Shown piece after piece: positions 1 through 7,506 of a DNA stretch of 21,283 nt. Origin of the DNA: Candidatus Tenderia sp. (GTDB taxonomy: Bacteria; Pseudomonadota; Gammaproteobacteria; Tenderiales; Tenderiaceae); the NCBI GenBank assembly GCA_030148045.1, contig JASBUE010000095.1, positions 1 to 21,283 of the forward strand, in the 5' to 3' direction. The position numbers and the translations under genes are program-made. The stretch's first letter is position 1. Each line of letters opens with the position of its first letter. The notes below the pieces were generated by a model. It was not told where the DNA came from. It worked only from the letters and a program-made list of their open reading frames with translations, and ran no database searches.

Positions 1-813
1 CACCGCCTGCAGGAGGCCTATCGCTATATGGAGAGTAACCTGCCGGAACTGCTGCGCACCCACCCCGTGACCCCGAATCGTATCGCCGACTCCCAGAACC
101 GCGCCAGCCAGTACCCCGAAATAGAGACGCGTCAGTCGGGCAGCTTTCCCCTGATCCAGGCCAAGCTGCGCGCCAGGGTCGATCAGGAGCACGGTTACCG
201 CCTCAAGGAACTGGAGGCCAGGCTCGCCCAGTCATCCCGGCCCCTGTCAACGACGGAACAGTATGAATACGCCCTGTTCCAGCTGCAGCTCGGCAATCTG
301 GAAAAGGCTCAAGAATTCAGCCGGGCGCTGCTGGCGGGAGCCCCCGAGTCGGCCCCGTTTATCGCCCTGCGGGCCCAGATCGAATTGGAAATGGGCGAGC
401 ACGGAGCGGCGCTGCAGCGCCTGCAAAAAGCGTTGCGACTGTTTCCCCATCATCCCCAGTTGAGCGTGCTCTATGCCCGGGCACAGCTGCAGGCAGGCGA
501 CCCCCGAAAGGCCAGCGACACCCTGCGGGCACTGATCCAGCAACCGCAGCAGTTCATCCTGCCCTCCTATTATCGGCTGCTGGCCCAGGCAGAGAGCGCC
601 GCCGGGAGCCAGAGCAGTGCCTATATAGCACTGGCGGATTACTACTACATGATCGGCCAGGTCCGCACGGCCATCGAGCAACTGGAGACCGCGCTGGAAC
701 ACACCGAGTCCAACAATGACTTTCAGCTGGAACGCATCAAGGCCCAGTTGGCCCTATTCAAGCGCGAAGCCCTGGCGGAACAGGAGAAGCAGGCGGACCA
801 GCATTTCAATTAA
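1..813 (+). CDS. bepA: BepA/YfgC-like M48 metalloprotease, C-terminal part (5' end outside window)
   Basis: The reading frame is already open at base 1 and runs 270 codons to a TAA, so the gene begins upstream and the HExxH protease core is not visible. The first residues (LPELLRTHPVTPNRIADSQN) match the segment that closes the M48 peptidase domain in BepA-type proteins. The rest is alpha-helical with tetratricopeptide-like repeats (for example the stretch around AAGSQSSAYIALADYYYMIG) and a charged C-terminal helix. BepA family proteins are periplasmic chaperone/proteases that help assemble or degrade outer-membrane proteins and LptD; the TPR part binds the BAM complex. A lipoprotein gene follows 78 bp downstream on the same strand. 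Family assignment is firm from the junction motif plus TPR tail. An internal ATG at base 28 is not a likely start because the homologous frame continues upstream. Confidence 0.87.
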   Translation, partial: HRLQEAYRYMESNLPELLRTHPVTPNRIADSQNRASQYPEIETRQSGSFPLIQAKLRARVDQEHGYRLKELEARLAQSSRPLSTTEQYEYALFQLQLGNLEKAQEFSRALLAGAPESAPFIALRAQIELEMGEHGAALQRLQKALRLFPHHPQLSVLYARAQLQAGDPRKASDTLRALIQQPQQFILPSYYRLLAQAESAAGSQSSAYIALADYYYMIGQVRTAIEQLETALEHTESNNDFQLERIKAQLALFKREALAEQEKQADQHFN

Positions 814-891
814 TCGTTGACCGGGTTGATTAATGAATTTAAGTTGAACAGACAAAAATAACAGTCAGTTAGAAAAATCAGAGGGGAAGCA

Positions 892-1995
892 ATGGCCAGA
901 CGCATCGCAGCGACCACCCTGGCTGCCGCCATCATCTACAGTGGTTGTACCACAATACCGAACAGCCTGTCGCCACAAGCCAGGGCGCAACACGCGCCTG
1001 ATCAGTCCGAATCCGCAACCGGCATAGACTCAGGCCCGCAACCGGATTGGGTCAGCGGCGAAAGTAGCGAATATCCACGTCTCCACTACCTGACCAGCCG
1101 CGCCCAGGGTGACACACCCGAACAGGCCCGGCGGCAGGCGCTGGCCAATCTCAGCGCCTATTTCGTGGTCGACAGCGGGGCTGTCGGCATGAGCGTCCAG
1201 CAGGCTGCCGCCGCCGGCTATGAACCCCGGAACAATATGGATCAATCCGCCCCCACCGTGGCCTCACCCGAGGCCGACCGGATACTGGAAAAAATCGAAG
1301 TCGTAGCGCAATGGTTCGACAGCGGCAGCAACCGCTATCACGCCCTGGCGGCGGTGCCGCGCAATACCGCCAAGGGCTATCTGCAGGATCAGATCGAGGC
1401 CTTGGACGAGAAGACACGCGAGTATATGAAACAGGCGCGCAACAATCCCGATCCCTTCGTCCAGGCGGGCAAGCTCGCCATGGCCTGGCGCAGCCAGCAG
1501 ATCCGCGCCAAAATGCAGGATTCCATGAAGCGCGCCGACCTCACCGGTCGCGGCATCGAGCCGCAGTTTAATCTCTCTTCGATGAAGCAGGACGCCGAGG
1601 AGTTGCTCACCACGCTGCGGATCCAGCCCGCCGGCCTGGAAGGCGAGGAGAATGCCGAGCGGGTGGCGCAATTGCTCAGCGGCGGGCTGCTGACCCAGGA
1701 CTTAAAACCCGCCATAGAAAACGCCGACTATATCATGCGCGGCACTCTGGATGCGGCGGTGATCGGTGAACGCAACGGCTGGGCCCTGGGCCACGGCAAA
1801 CTCAAACTGGTGCTGCTCGACAAGCCCACCGGCCAGGTGCTGGGCAGCACCGAGTGGGAAGTGGACGTCCCGGGACTGGATGAAAACGCCGCCATCCGGC
1901 GGGTCTACGAAAAGACCGAATACATGCTCAAGGTCGGAATGCGTGACGTGCTCATGGAAATGGCGATGCAGCAGTCATCCTCAGGCGAGCATTGA
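892..1995 (+). CDS. LPP20-family lipoprotein, probably periplasmic-facing
   Basis: Encodes 367 residues. A strong ribosome site (GAGGGG, 881-886) lies 5 nt before the ATG. The N-terminus has two arginines, a hydrophobic stretch and a YSGC lipobox with the candidate lipidated Cys at residue 19; tyrosine at -3 is unusual. Residues about 45-95 (PDWVSG ... ARRQALANLSAYF) resemble the LPP20 lipoprotein domain, where a 'PDW' start is followed by a ThrXXXAlaXXXAla helix. The C-terminal part (ADYIMRGTLDAAVIGERNGW and following) resembles the fold of LpoB/CsgG-like periplasmic lipoproteins, which is inference from pattern only. No precise function is known for most LPP20 proteins; envelope or flagellum-associated roles are reported for some. 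The last 15 bp overlap the convergent cupin gene. Confidence 0.72.
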   Translation: MARRIAATTLAAAIIYSGCTTIPNSLSPQARAQHAPDQSESATGIDSGPQPDWVSGESSEYPRLHYLTSRAQGDTPEQARRQALANLSAYFVVDSGAVGMSVQQAAAAGYEPRNNMDQSAPTVASPEADRILEKIEVVAQWFDSGSNRYHALAAVPRNTAKGYLQDQIEALDEKTREYMKQARNNPDPFVQAGKLAMAWRSQQIRAKMQDSMKRADLTGRGIEPQFNLSSMKQDAEELLTTLRIQPAGLEGEENAERVAQLLSGGLLTQDLKPAIENADYIMRGTLDAAVIGERNGWALGHGKLKLVLLDKPTGQVLGSTEWEVDVPGLDENAAIRRVYEKTEYMLKVGMRDVLMEMAMQQSSSGEH

Positions 1996-2367
1996 GCCGA
2001 GTATCTCAGTATCCTCGTGACTATAGGCAGGGCTGCAACAACACAGCAGTGCCAGCTCCTCCTGACCGGTGTTTTCAATACAATGCGGCGTGCCCGGTGA
2101 GATGCAAATGCCATCCCCCGCCCTGACCTCGAAGCTCTCGTCGCCCAAGGTCATCCTGCCTTGGCCCTGAGTGATATAATAAAGCTCTTCCGTATGATGG
2201 TGCCGGTGCAGCAGCGTCTTGCGCCCCGCCGGCAGACGCGCCTCCGCCAGACTCTGTTTTTCGACACCGTGGCTGCCCGGGTGCATCAGTTCACGAATCA
2301 CCGAGCCGTCTTTGGTGATGAACGGTTCGATCTCTCGATAATGGCTGAGATACTTCTGCTTCGTCAT
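1981..2367 (-). CDS. Small cupin-domain protein
   Basis: Encodes 128 residues forming a single cupin barrel. Cupin motif 1 is intact: Gly48, His54, His56, Glu60, then Gly68. Motif 2 is also present, with PGTPH giving His95 and Asn99. These His/His/Glu/His side chains are the usual metal ligands, so the protein probably binds Fe, Mn or Zn; the substrate cannot be read from sequence. Related single-domain cupins resemble mannose-6-phosphate isomerase type II cupin domains and small dioxygenases. Its ATG overlaps the stop of the upstream Nudix-fold gene (ATGA, 2364-2367), so the two are translationally coupled. Its 3' end overlaps the convergent lipoprotein gene by 15 bp. Confidence 0.88.
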   Translation of the reverse strand: MTKQKYLSHYREIEPFITKDGSVIRELMHPGSHGVEKQSLAEARLPAGRKTLLHRHHHTEELYYITQGQGRMTLGDESFEVRAGDGICISPGTPHCIENTGQEELALLCCCSPAYSHEDTEILGSMLA

Positions 2368-2789
2368 AAAATGCCCATGTCGGAAAGTAATTCGGCCGTG
2401 TTTTCCTCGACCTCCATGGATCTTAACGCCAGACCACTGGCCCAGGCCACATCTTGCGCATCGCCCCCGGCACTGAGATCGCCGTCCAAATAGGCGGCCT
2501 CGAAATCGAGCATAACGGTGTGGTGGTCTTCATCGACATCGATCAGGTCATAGACCTGCACCACATCGCCCGCCGCCATCCGCACCCCGGTCTGCGTCTG
2601 CACCGCACGCTCAACCGTTTGCGGCAGGGCTTCGCCCCAACGCTGTTGGGCGCGCGGCAAGCGCCATTGTGCGGCAGCGCCGCCTTGATCGCCGCACTTG
2701 ACCAGCAACACCCCGCCGAAGTGACGCACAAGCACGCCCACCGATAGGCGCGGACGCTTGGCGCTTGCATGCTCGACCATGTCTTTCAT
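2364..2789 (-). CDS. Nudix-fold protein with degenerate Nudix box (probable pseudoenzyme)
   Basis: Encodes 141 residues. The flanks fit a Nudix hydrolase: RLSVGVLVR and VLLVK strands, WRLP entering the box, TGV leaving it, then DVVQVYDLIDVDEDHH and a final acidic helix. The box itself (residues 45-69) has lost nearly all signature residues of G-x5-E-x7-RE-U-xEE-x-G-U. Gly46 is Arg, the first Glu (position 50) is Arg, the RE pair is Arg61-Ala62, and the EE pair is Thr65-Gln66; only Arg61 and Gly68 remain. Since the glutamates bind the catalytic Mg2+, pyrophosphohydrolase activity is unlikely. The open frame is otherwise intact and coupled to the cupin, so it may serve as a ligand-binding or regulatory partner. 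Start chosen at 2789, with a weak GGA 7 nt upstream; a second ATG in the frame is three codons in. Confidence 0.8.
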   Translation of the reverse strand: MKDMVEHASAKRPRLSVGVLVRHFGGVLLVKCGDQGGAAAQWRLPRAQQRWGEALPQTVERAVQTQTGVRMAAGDVVQVYDLIDVDEDHHTVMLDFEAAYLDGDLSAGGDAQDVAWASGLALRSMEVEENTAELLSDMGIL

Positions 2790-2939
2790 TCATGTATCCG
2801 TTTACGTATCAAAGATAATACTATGACTTAAGGTTAATTTTGAACAAGTGGCTTTTCCTATACGCGGCCCCAACCTTGCCACAGCGGTGGCGGAGGCGTA
2901 AACTGGAGCACTTTATTCTGCAACAGAGCGAACATCATC

Positions 2940-3422
2940 ATGCAACTCGCAGCAAACAAAGTGGCGACCATCGCCTACACACTCAAAGACGATCAGGGCA
3001 CCCTGATCGATCAGGCCGACAAGAATCAGCCGTTTGCCTTTATCCTCGGCGTCGGCAACATTATTCCCGGTCTGGAAAACGCCTTGGAAGGCAAGAGCGC
3101 CGGCGACCAAGTGAGCGTGACCATCGAACCGGCCCAGGCCTATGGCGAACGCGACGACAACCTGAAACAAACCTTGTCCAAAGAGATGTTCGAGGGCGTT
3201 GATGAAGTCAAACCCGGCATGCAGTTCCACGCCCAGACCAACCAAGGCATGAGTGTGGTTACCGTCACCGAAGTGGAAGGTGAAGAAGTCACCATCGACG
3301 GCAACCATCCCCTCGCCGGCGTCACCCTGAACTTCGACGTGGATGTGCTGGAAGTGCGCGATGCCACCGAGGAAGAACTGGAACACGGCCACGTGCACGG
3401 CCCCGGCGGCCACGAGCACTAA
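2940..3422 (+). CDS. slyD: FKBP-type peptidyl-prolyl cis-trans isomerase, SlyD family
   Basis: Encodes 160 residues. The FKBP domain is split in the SlyD manner: an N-terminal half (VATIAYTLKDDQGTLIDQ, then GVGNIIPGLENALEG), an inserted chaperone 'flap' domain (about residues 70-125, AYGERDDNLKQTLSKEMF onward), and a returning FKBP strand (LAGVTLNFDVDVLEVRDAT). The tail ends in a His-rich segment (HGHVHGPGGHEH), the metal-binding feature used for Ni2+ handling in SlyD; it is shorter than in E. coli. The enzyme catalyses prolyl isomerisation and has holdase activity in the cytoplasm. The ribosome site is weak (AGAG about 10 nt upstream). A rho-independent terminator follows directly, so it is probably monocistronic at its 3' end. 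Confidence 0.95.
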   Translation: MQLAANKVATIAYTLKDDQGTLIDQADKNQPFAFILGVGNIIPGLENALEGKSAGDQVSVTIEPAQAYGERDDNLKQTLSKEMFEGVDEVKPGMQFHAQTNQGMSVVTVTEVEGEEVTIDGNHPLAGVTLNFDVDVLEVRDATEEELEHGHVHGPGGHEH

Positions 3423-3446
3423 GCGCGCCGCTTAACAAATATATAT

Positions 3447-3471
3447 AAGGGGGCTTCGGCCTCCTTTTTTT
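3447..3471 (+). terminator. Rho-independent terminator after slyD
   Basis: An 8-bp stem (3447-3454 with 3459-3466, one G-T wobble) closes a TTCG tetraloop and runs into a T7 tract (3465-3471). It lies 25 bp beyond the slyD stop and before msrA, which therefore likely has its own promoter. Confidence 0.88.
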
Positions 3472-3558
3472 GTTGACGCGGTTCTGAATATACGCCCGAT
3501 TGCCGGGTCAGAAACGATACGCCCGAAATAAAGACGGCGCGACTCAGTGACGTGACTC

Positions 3559-3565
3559 AAGGAGG
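3559..3565 (+). promoter_or_regulatory. Strong Shine-Dalgarno that fixes the msrA start
   Basis: AAGGAGG at 3559-3565 is 7 nt before the ATG at 3573. It lies inside the longer frame opened by a GTG at 3552, which argues that the true start is the ATG. Confidence 0.8.
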
Positions 3566-3572
3566 TAACGGC

Positions 3573-4124
3573 ATGGACGAACAGGAACATTTGGAAAAGG
3601 CGACGTTGGCCGGCGGCTGTTTTTGGTGCATGGAACCGCCCTTTGACGCCCTGGATGGCGTGGTCTCCACTATTTCGGGCTATGCTGGCGGCCAGGTGGA
3701 AAACCCGAGTTATGAACAGGTCTGCAGCGGCACCACCGGCCACGCCGAAGCGATTCAAGTGACCTTCGACACGCGCAAAATCAGCTTCGACGAAATTGTG
3801 GAAGTCTTCTGGCGCCAGATCGATCCCACCGCCGAAAACCGCCAGTTCGCCGACGTCGGTTCGCAATACCGCACCGCGATCTTTTATCACAGCGACGAGC
3901 AGCGCCGCATCGCTGAGCAATCGAAACAGGCGCTGGAACAATCAGGCCGCTACGACCGACCCATTGTCACCGAGATTGAGCCCTATACCAATTTCTACCC
4001 CGCCGAGGACTATCATCAGAAGTACTACCGCAGCAATCCAACGCACTACAAGATGTATCGCAGCGGGTCGGGACGCGCGGGGTACTTAAAGAAGGTTTGG
4101 GGTGAGGGTGAGGATGAGCATTAG
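3573..4124 (+). CDS. msrA: Peptide-methionine (S)-S-oxide reductase
   Basis: Encodes 183 residues from the ATG at 3573. The catalytic motif GCFWC lies at residues 15-19 with nucleophile Cys16; GYAGG, TGHAE and the YPAEDYHQKY motif follow in the usual MsrA order. The enzyme reduces the S epimer of methionine sulfoxide in proteins, with thioredoxin regenerating the cysteine. Only Cys16, Cys19 and Cys51 are present; the C-terminal resolving cysteines of the longer E. coli-type enzymes are absent, so recycling probably uses Cys19, Cys51 or a direct reductant. Length is normal for the short bacterial form. No msrB is seen in the window. Confidence 0.96.
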   Translation: MDEQEHLEKATLAGGCFWCMEPPFDALDGVVSTISGYAGGQVENPSYEQVCSGTTGHAEAIQVTFDTRKISFDEIVEVFWRQIDPTAENRQFADVGSQYRTAIFYHSDEQRRIAEQSKQALEQSGRYDRPIVTEIEPYTNFYPAEDYHQKYYRSNPTHYKMYRSGSGRAGYLKKVWGEGEDEH

Positions 4125-4506
4125 ACCACAGGCGCATGGCGCCCATCTGCCGAGCCCTCTTTAAGCCAACGTTCAACACAACACTGGCGCAACGGCAAGC
4201 GCCGAAGCGAATCGGACCGGCCCCTTAAGTACCACCACAAACGGCCATACGCAAAAACACGGCCCGCATAACCCTAATCGCCATAGCGTCTTTAAAGCGA
4301 TGGCAGCCTTTTTCCATCACAAGCCCGGCCCGCACGCCCGCCGCATAAACAGACAACAAGGGAATTGATCGCGGACAGAATAACTGCTTAACATGCTGTG
4401 GTTGCCAAAAACACGTAGTATGATGTGACTACGGCACGCGATAATGCTGAATACACAAAAGCAAGACTGATCACAAATCAGTACGAGATTTTCTTGGGGA
4501 GAACGC
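4125..4506. other. Intergenic region without a recognised gene
   Basis: No convincing coding frame was found on either strand. A short imperfect inverted repeat (4280-4287 with 4297-4304) is followed by T5 at 4309-4313, but the gap between stem and T run makes it a poor terminator. A 6-bp inverted repeat flanking a TATGAT-like sequence near 4415-4435 lies upstream of the next gene and might be part of its promoter. Confidence 0.5.
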
Positions 4507-5004
4507 ATGGGGCTTGATTTTGACATCACCGCCGCAGCGCCGGACGGCAAGCGGATCGCGGCAGTGCAGGCAGAACTCGCAGCGGAACGCCAGCGCCTGC
4601 GATCATTAGACAAGCGCTTTTTGATCGTGGCCGGCACCCTCCTTGTCGCAATCTTAAGCTTCGTCCTACTTGTTGGGGTACCAGTCGTCAATGATCCTAG
4701 CACCGAAGTCGGCATTGTATTTATAACTGTCTACACGTTGCCGTATCTCGTCGTCTCTGTTTTCGTGGTGGGCAATACCTTGCACCACTCCCGCGTCGAA
4801 GTGCCGCGCAAGGCTCTCAGAACCGCCGAGGCGGCGCTACAGGAAGGGGCTCGAGCGGATATCGACGCTCTATCCGATGCCTGGACACATGCGCCGCTTG
4901 GCGCCTATCAGCGTCAGGTGGCATCACAAGGACGTGTGCTGTTGCAGGGTGAAGTCGAAGCGATGCGGCGTTGGCTAGATGAACATGACGGTCAAGCAGA
5001 ATAG
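4507..5004 (+). CDS. Hypothetical two-TM membrane protein
   Basis: Encodes 165 residues with a good ribosome site (GGGGAGA, 4496-4502) 4 nt before the ATG. The layout is an N-terminal amphipathic, Ala/Glu/Arg-rich helix (about 17-36, possible coiled coil), TM1 (about 38-61, FLIVAGTLLVAILSFVLLVG), a short loop with VNDPSTE, TM2 (about 68-92), then a C-terminal cytoplasmic helical region rich in Ala, Glu and Arg (about 95-162). No family was recognised. Codon use looks like real coding DNA and the start context is strong, so expression is likely. It stands alone between msrA and a foldback element, with no clear partner. Confidence 0.7.
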   Translation: MGLDFDITAAAPDGKRIAAVQAELAAERQRLRSLDKRFLIVAGTLLVAILSFVLLVGVPVVNDPSTEVGIVFITVYTLPYLVVSVFVVGNTLHHSRVEVPRKALRTAEAALQEGARADIDALSDAWTHAPLGAYQRQVASQGRVLLQGEVEAMRRWLDEHDGQAE

Positions 5005-5273
5005 CTCATCGCAGCGCGTGCGCTCAACTATAAATTACGAATGCCGGGACGGGCCAGCCAGCTAAGCTATGGGTCGGCAGTCGGCCATGAAGAGTCATTC
5101 CAGTATTCTTAGTCAATAGCAAAAGCCGCCATATAGCAGCCGTTTAGGTGGATAGCTCGGGGTGGAGAGCTGTTCAAAATTCCGATCAATCTACCGGCAT
5201 CGAATGGCTCATCCCTGCTGAAAGCGGTCGTAACCGTTTGCCATGGTTTATCACCGGATACCTAAGAGATGAC
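5005..5273. other. Non-coding DNA before the foldback element
   Basis: All frames are interrupted and no gene was recognised. A small hairpin (CGGT/ACCG around 5226-5237) is present, with no other structure seen. Confidence 0.4.
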
Positions 5274-5441
5274 CTAGGAGTCTGTCGGGTTTAGGGGGAT
5301 TGAAGCGAGGGAGTGGGAGAGTGAGATCAAATTTTCACGATTTTGAGGCGCATAGTTATTCTACGCAACGAAAAATCGGGGCAATTTGAGCCGCTCTCCC
5401 ACTTCCGCAGCCAATTCATCCTAAATCCGACAGGCTCCTAG
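5274..5441. repeat. 168-bp foldback (MITE-like) inverted repeat element
   Basis: The left arm (5274-5355) and right arm (5361-5441) are imperfect reverse complements over their whole length, with a 5-nt centre (TTATT). Outer ends read CTAGGAG[T/C]CTGTCGG inward on both sides, and a second strongly matching block, AGTGGGAGAG, lies at mid-arm on the left and again in the reverse complement of the right arm. Roughly three quarters of paired positions match by eye. CTAG at both extreme ends could be a 4-bp target duplication or part of the terminal repeat. The element carries no open frame, so it would have to be mobilised in trans, as is usual for MITEs. Confidence 0.8.
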
Positions 5442-5459
5442 ACCCTTAATAATCTATTT

Positions 5460-6314
5460 TTATGTCAGCTTGGTCACCCATACACCTACATCAAGGCTTG
5501 CGCCCGGAAAACCAACAAACGACCCGGCTATTGGCGGTACAGAATCGGGTAACCTCGCCACTGCTACCGCAATGTGATCTGTGCCCACGAGTTCTCCGAT
5601 AGTGGGATCGAATCCCTTCCAGCCAGCACCTGGCAGGAACACTTCGGCCCATGCATGGGTCGCACCAAAATTGACGGTTGATGGCTCGGCATTGAGGTAA
5701 CCACTAACAAAACGGGAAGCGAGGCCTAAATGACGTGCAGTTTCCATGAACAGATTCGCGAAGTCACGGCAGGAACCGCTAGCACGAGACAGCGTTTCTT
5801 CTGCAGATTGAACCCCCGGTTCCTCGCGTACTTGATACGAAAAGTTTTGCTGGATATGGGCGCAAATGCGCAGCAACAAGGCATAGGTCTGAATCGTTTC
5901 ATTTGACTGCCACAAAGTCGAAACCCACCCAGCCAACCGCTCACTGACTGCCTGTCCGGCGACATTCGCATAGGGCATCAATACAGCCCAATCATCTGCT
6001 GTATAGGCGAACGGGTAGTACGTCGCATACTCTGCCATCAGAAAATCAAGGGGGGCGATATTGTATTGCTGAATGATGACTGCACTTTCAATCACAAGCT
6101 GGCGGGTGGGCGTATCGAAACTTGCTATCGCAACAGAGTTATCTTCCACGTCCCGGTGCCATCGCAGGGTTGCCAAAGGCGTGACATCCAACGTTGACGA
6201 TTCGATGCGCAGCTCATGTCCCTCTTTAGGGCGTAGACGCAACGCGTGAGGTTCGAGCAGCACGACATCTGAAAAGTTATAGTAGGTTCGATGAAGAATC
6301 TTATAGCGCTGCAT
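5460..6314 (-). CDS. Transglutaminase-like cysteine peptidase-fold protein
   Basis: Encodes 284 residues. The N-terminal beta domain (about 1-110; MQRYKILHRTYYNFS, then LRLRPKEGHELRIES) is the bacterial transglutaminase-like N-terminal domain. The catalytic transglutaminase core follows with Cys182 in GSCRDFANLFMETARHLG, His220 in GATHAWAEVFLPG and Asp236 in GWKGFDPT, a complete Cys-His-Asp triad. No signal peptide is seen, so it is probably cytoplasmic. Proteins of this architecture are often predicted proteases or amidases, frequently in operons with alpha-E, circularly permuted ATP-grasp or second transglutaminase genes; none of those is present here, so it is an orphan copy. The ribosome site is weak (AGG about 8 nt upstream). 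Confidence 0.9.
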   Translation of the reverse strand: MQRYKILHRTYYNFSDVVLLEPHALRLRPKEGHELRIESSTLDVTPLATLRWHRDVEDNSVAIASFDTPTRQLVIESAVIIQQYNIAPLDFLMAEYATYYPFAYTADDWAVLMPYANVAGQAVSERLAGWVSTLWQSNETIQTYALLLRICAHIQQNFSYQVREEPGVQSAEETLSRASGSCRDFANLFMETARHLGLASRFVSGYLNAEPSTVNFGATHAWAEVFLPGAGWKGFDPTIGELVGTDHIAVAVARLPDSVPPIAGSFVGFPGASLDVGVWVTKLT

Positions 6315-6720
6315 GTTTTAGCCTATTCGATACGTCCAGCGCTAGCGTTCATATATCTGGGCTCGACGTAACCTAGAAGGATTGCCCAACTACCCGCAAA
6401 TGCTTTTAACAACACTGACATCCAGCAGATCAACCGTTTAACAGCATAACACCCGCCGGCGCGGAAAAACCCAATGCCGCCAAAATCCAAATCGCGGATA
6501 AAACCAAGGCGATAATCATAAAATACGAAGAACACCGCTGATGCACCCGCTTCGATGCGCTAGACCGGTGCCACCGGATTGATCAACCCATCAATGTATT
6601 CACGATGGCCCCCGAAAACACCTGTTTTACTCTGCCGACCATTATTCATTCCTTTATATAACTAAATGCCAACATTAACCACTGCATTTTTCGAGTCGTG
6701 CATCATTGCACAAGGCGCAT
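6315..6720. other. Region with possible eroded small coding sequence, no confident gene
   Basis: On the minus strand a frame starting near 6650 (MNNGRQSKTGVFGG...) follows an AAAGGA and meets an in-frame TAG after about 29 codons, then stays open to 6323 (...FFVFYDYRLGFIRDLDFGG...). A different minus frame holds a very hydrophobic 29-codon ORF (MIIALVLSAIWILAALGFSA) across the same bases. One of these may be the remains of a small membrane protein. No family was recognised and the region may be simply non-coding. Confidence 0.25.
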
Positions 6721-7179
6721 TCATTCCTCTGTTTGGGTCAGCCTTTGATACACCCCAAGACTGATGACCAACAAGACTGCGGCGATCAACAAAAAGGTCG
6801 GGTAGATCAACATACTGATATCTTTTTTCCCGGCATCAAAAATAAACACCAGCGCCTCCAGACTCACAGCGATGGAGATAATGACCAAAAACTTTAGAAA
6901 AGTACCTCTTTCTTTCGCCAGCGACTGGTCTTCATCATCTTTTTATAGACTTCTTCCTCCAACAATAATTTGGAGACATCAAAGACCGCCATGCCGATTA
7001 CAATCAAACCGATGGCATCGAGAAGCGCCGCCAGAAGCAGGGTTTTTTCATACACAGAGACCCAAATACCCCACAGAGCAACACTCATCATGGCAATGAC
7101 TGATCAGACACAAGGATAAACTGATCAGGCCATACACAACACGACCCAACGATATGGATAGGTTTTTTGCTTGAGTCAT
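6721..7179 (-). pseudogene. Frameshifted small multi-TM membrane protein gene
   Basis: Three minus-strand frame segments read as one protein. Segment 1 starts at the ATG at 7179 (MTQAKNLSISLGRVVYGLI...). Segment 2 takes over near 7100-7105 (VIAMMSVALWGIWVSVYEK ... DVSKLLLEEEVYKK). Segment 3 takes over at an A5 run (plus strand T5, 6940-6944) and reads DDEDQSLAKERGTFLKF, then SLEALVFIFDAGKKDISMLI and a TAA-free run to TGA at 6721. Restoring one base in the A run and compensating near 7103 gives about 152 residues with four hydrophobic segments. The second break is a classic single-base homopolymer loss, so either a decaying gene or a sequencing error is possible. Family not recognised. Confidence 0.65.
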
Positions 7180-7506
7180 ACATGATCCCGTTTATTCAAT
7201 GATTTCTTAAAGCTATTTTAATTTCTAAGAGATGAATCTGGTACATTCACGAGTTGCGCCATTCTATCCTGTTACTGCCCTGTTTACACACCCTTATCTG
7301 TATTAGTTGCTCTTTGATTAGTCGACGTGGTTTCATCGAATACGATGAGTGGATAGATTCATATTCGGTTAGTCGTTTCGATTATTATACTGCTATTTAG
7401 TGTTATCCGGAGACGAGGCATTGGGAAGCGCTCTTCTGTACACGTTCTCTGTGTTTACCACTTCATTAACAGACGAGTGGCGAGGGAAAAACAACACCAA
7501 CCCTCC
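7180..7506. other. AT-rich intergenic region without recognised gene
   Basis: No coding frame with a plausible start was found on either strand. No strong terminator is visible after the DUF2254 gene, which ends at 7507 on the minus strand. Confidence 0.4.

Noticed and set aside
809..834. Inverted repeat ATTAATC/GATTAAT after the bepA-like gene
   Set aside because: The stem is short and AT-rich, the loop is 12 nt and there is no following T tract, so it is not a convincing terminator.
3552..3572. GTG start that would lengthen MsrA by 7 residues
   Set aside because: The strong AAGGAGG lies downstream of this GTG and is well spaced for the ATG at 3573; the extra residues are not typical of MsrA.
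4280..4313. Rho-independent terminator after msrA
   Set aside because: The stem has a mismatch and the T run starts 4 nt after the stem, so it is too weak to call.
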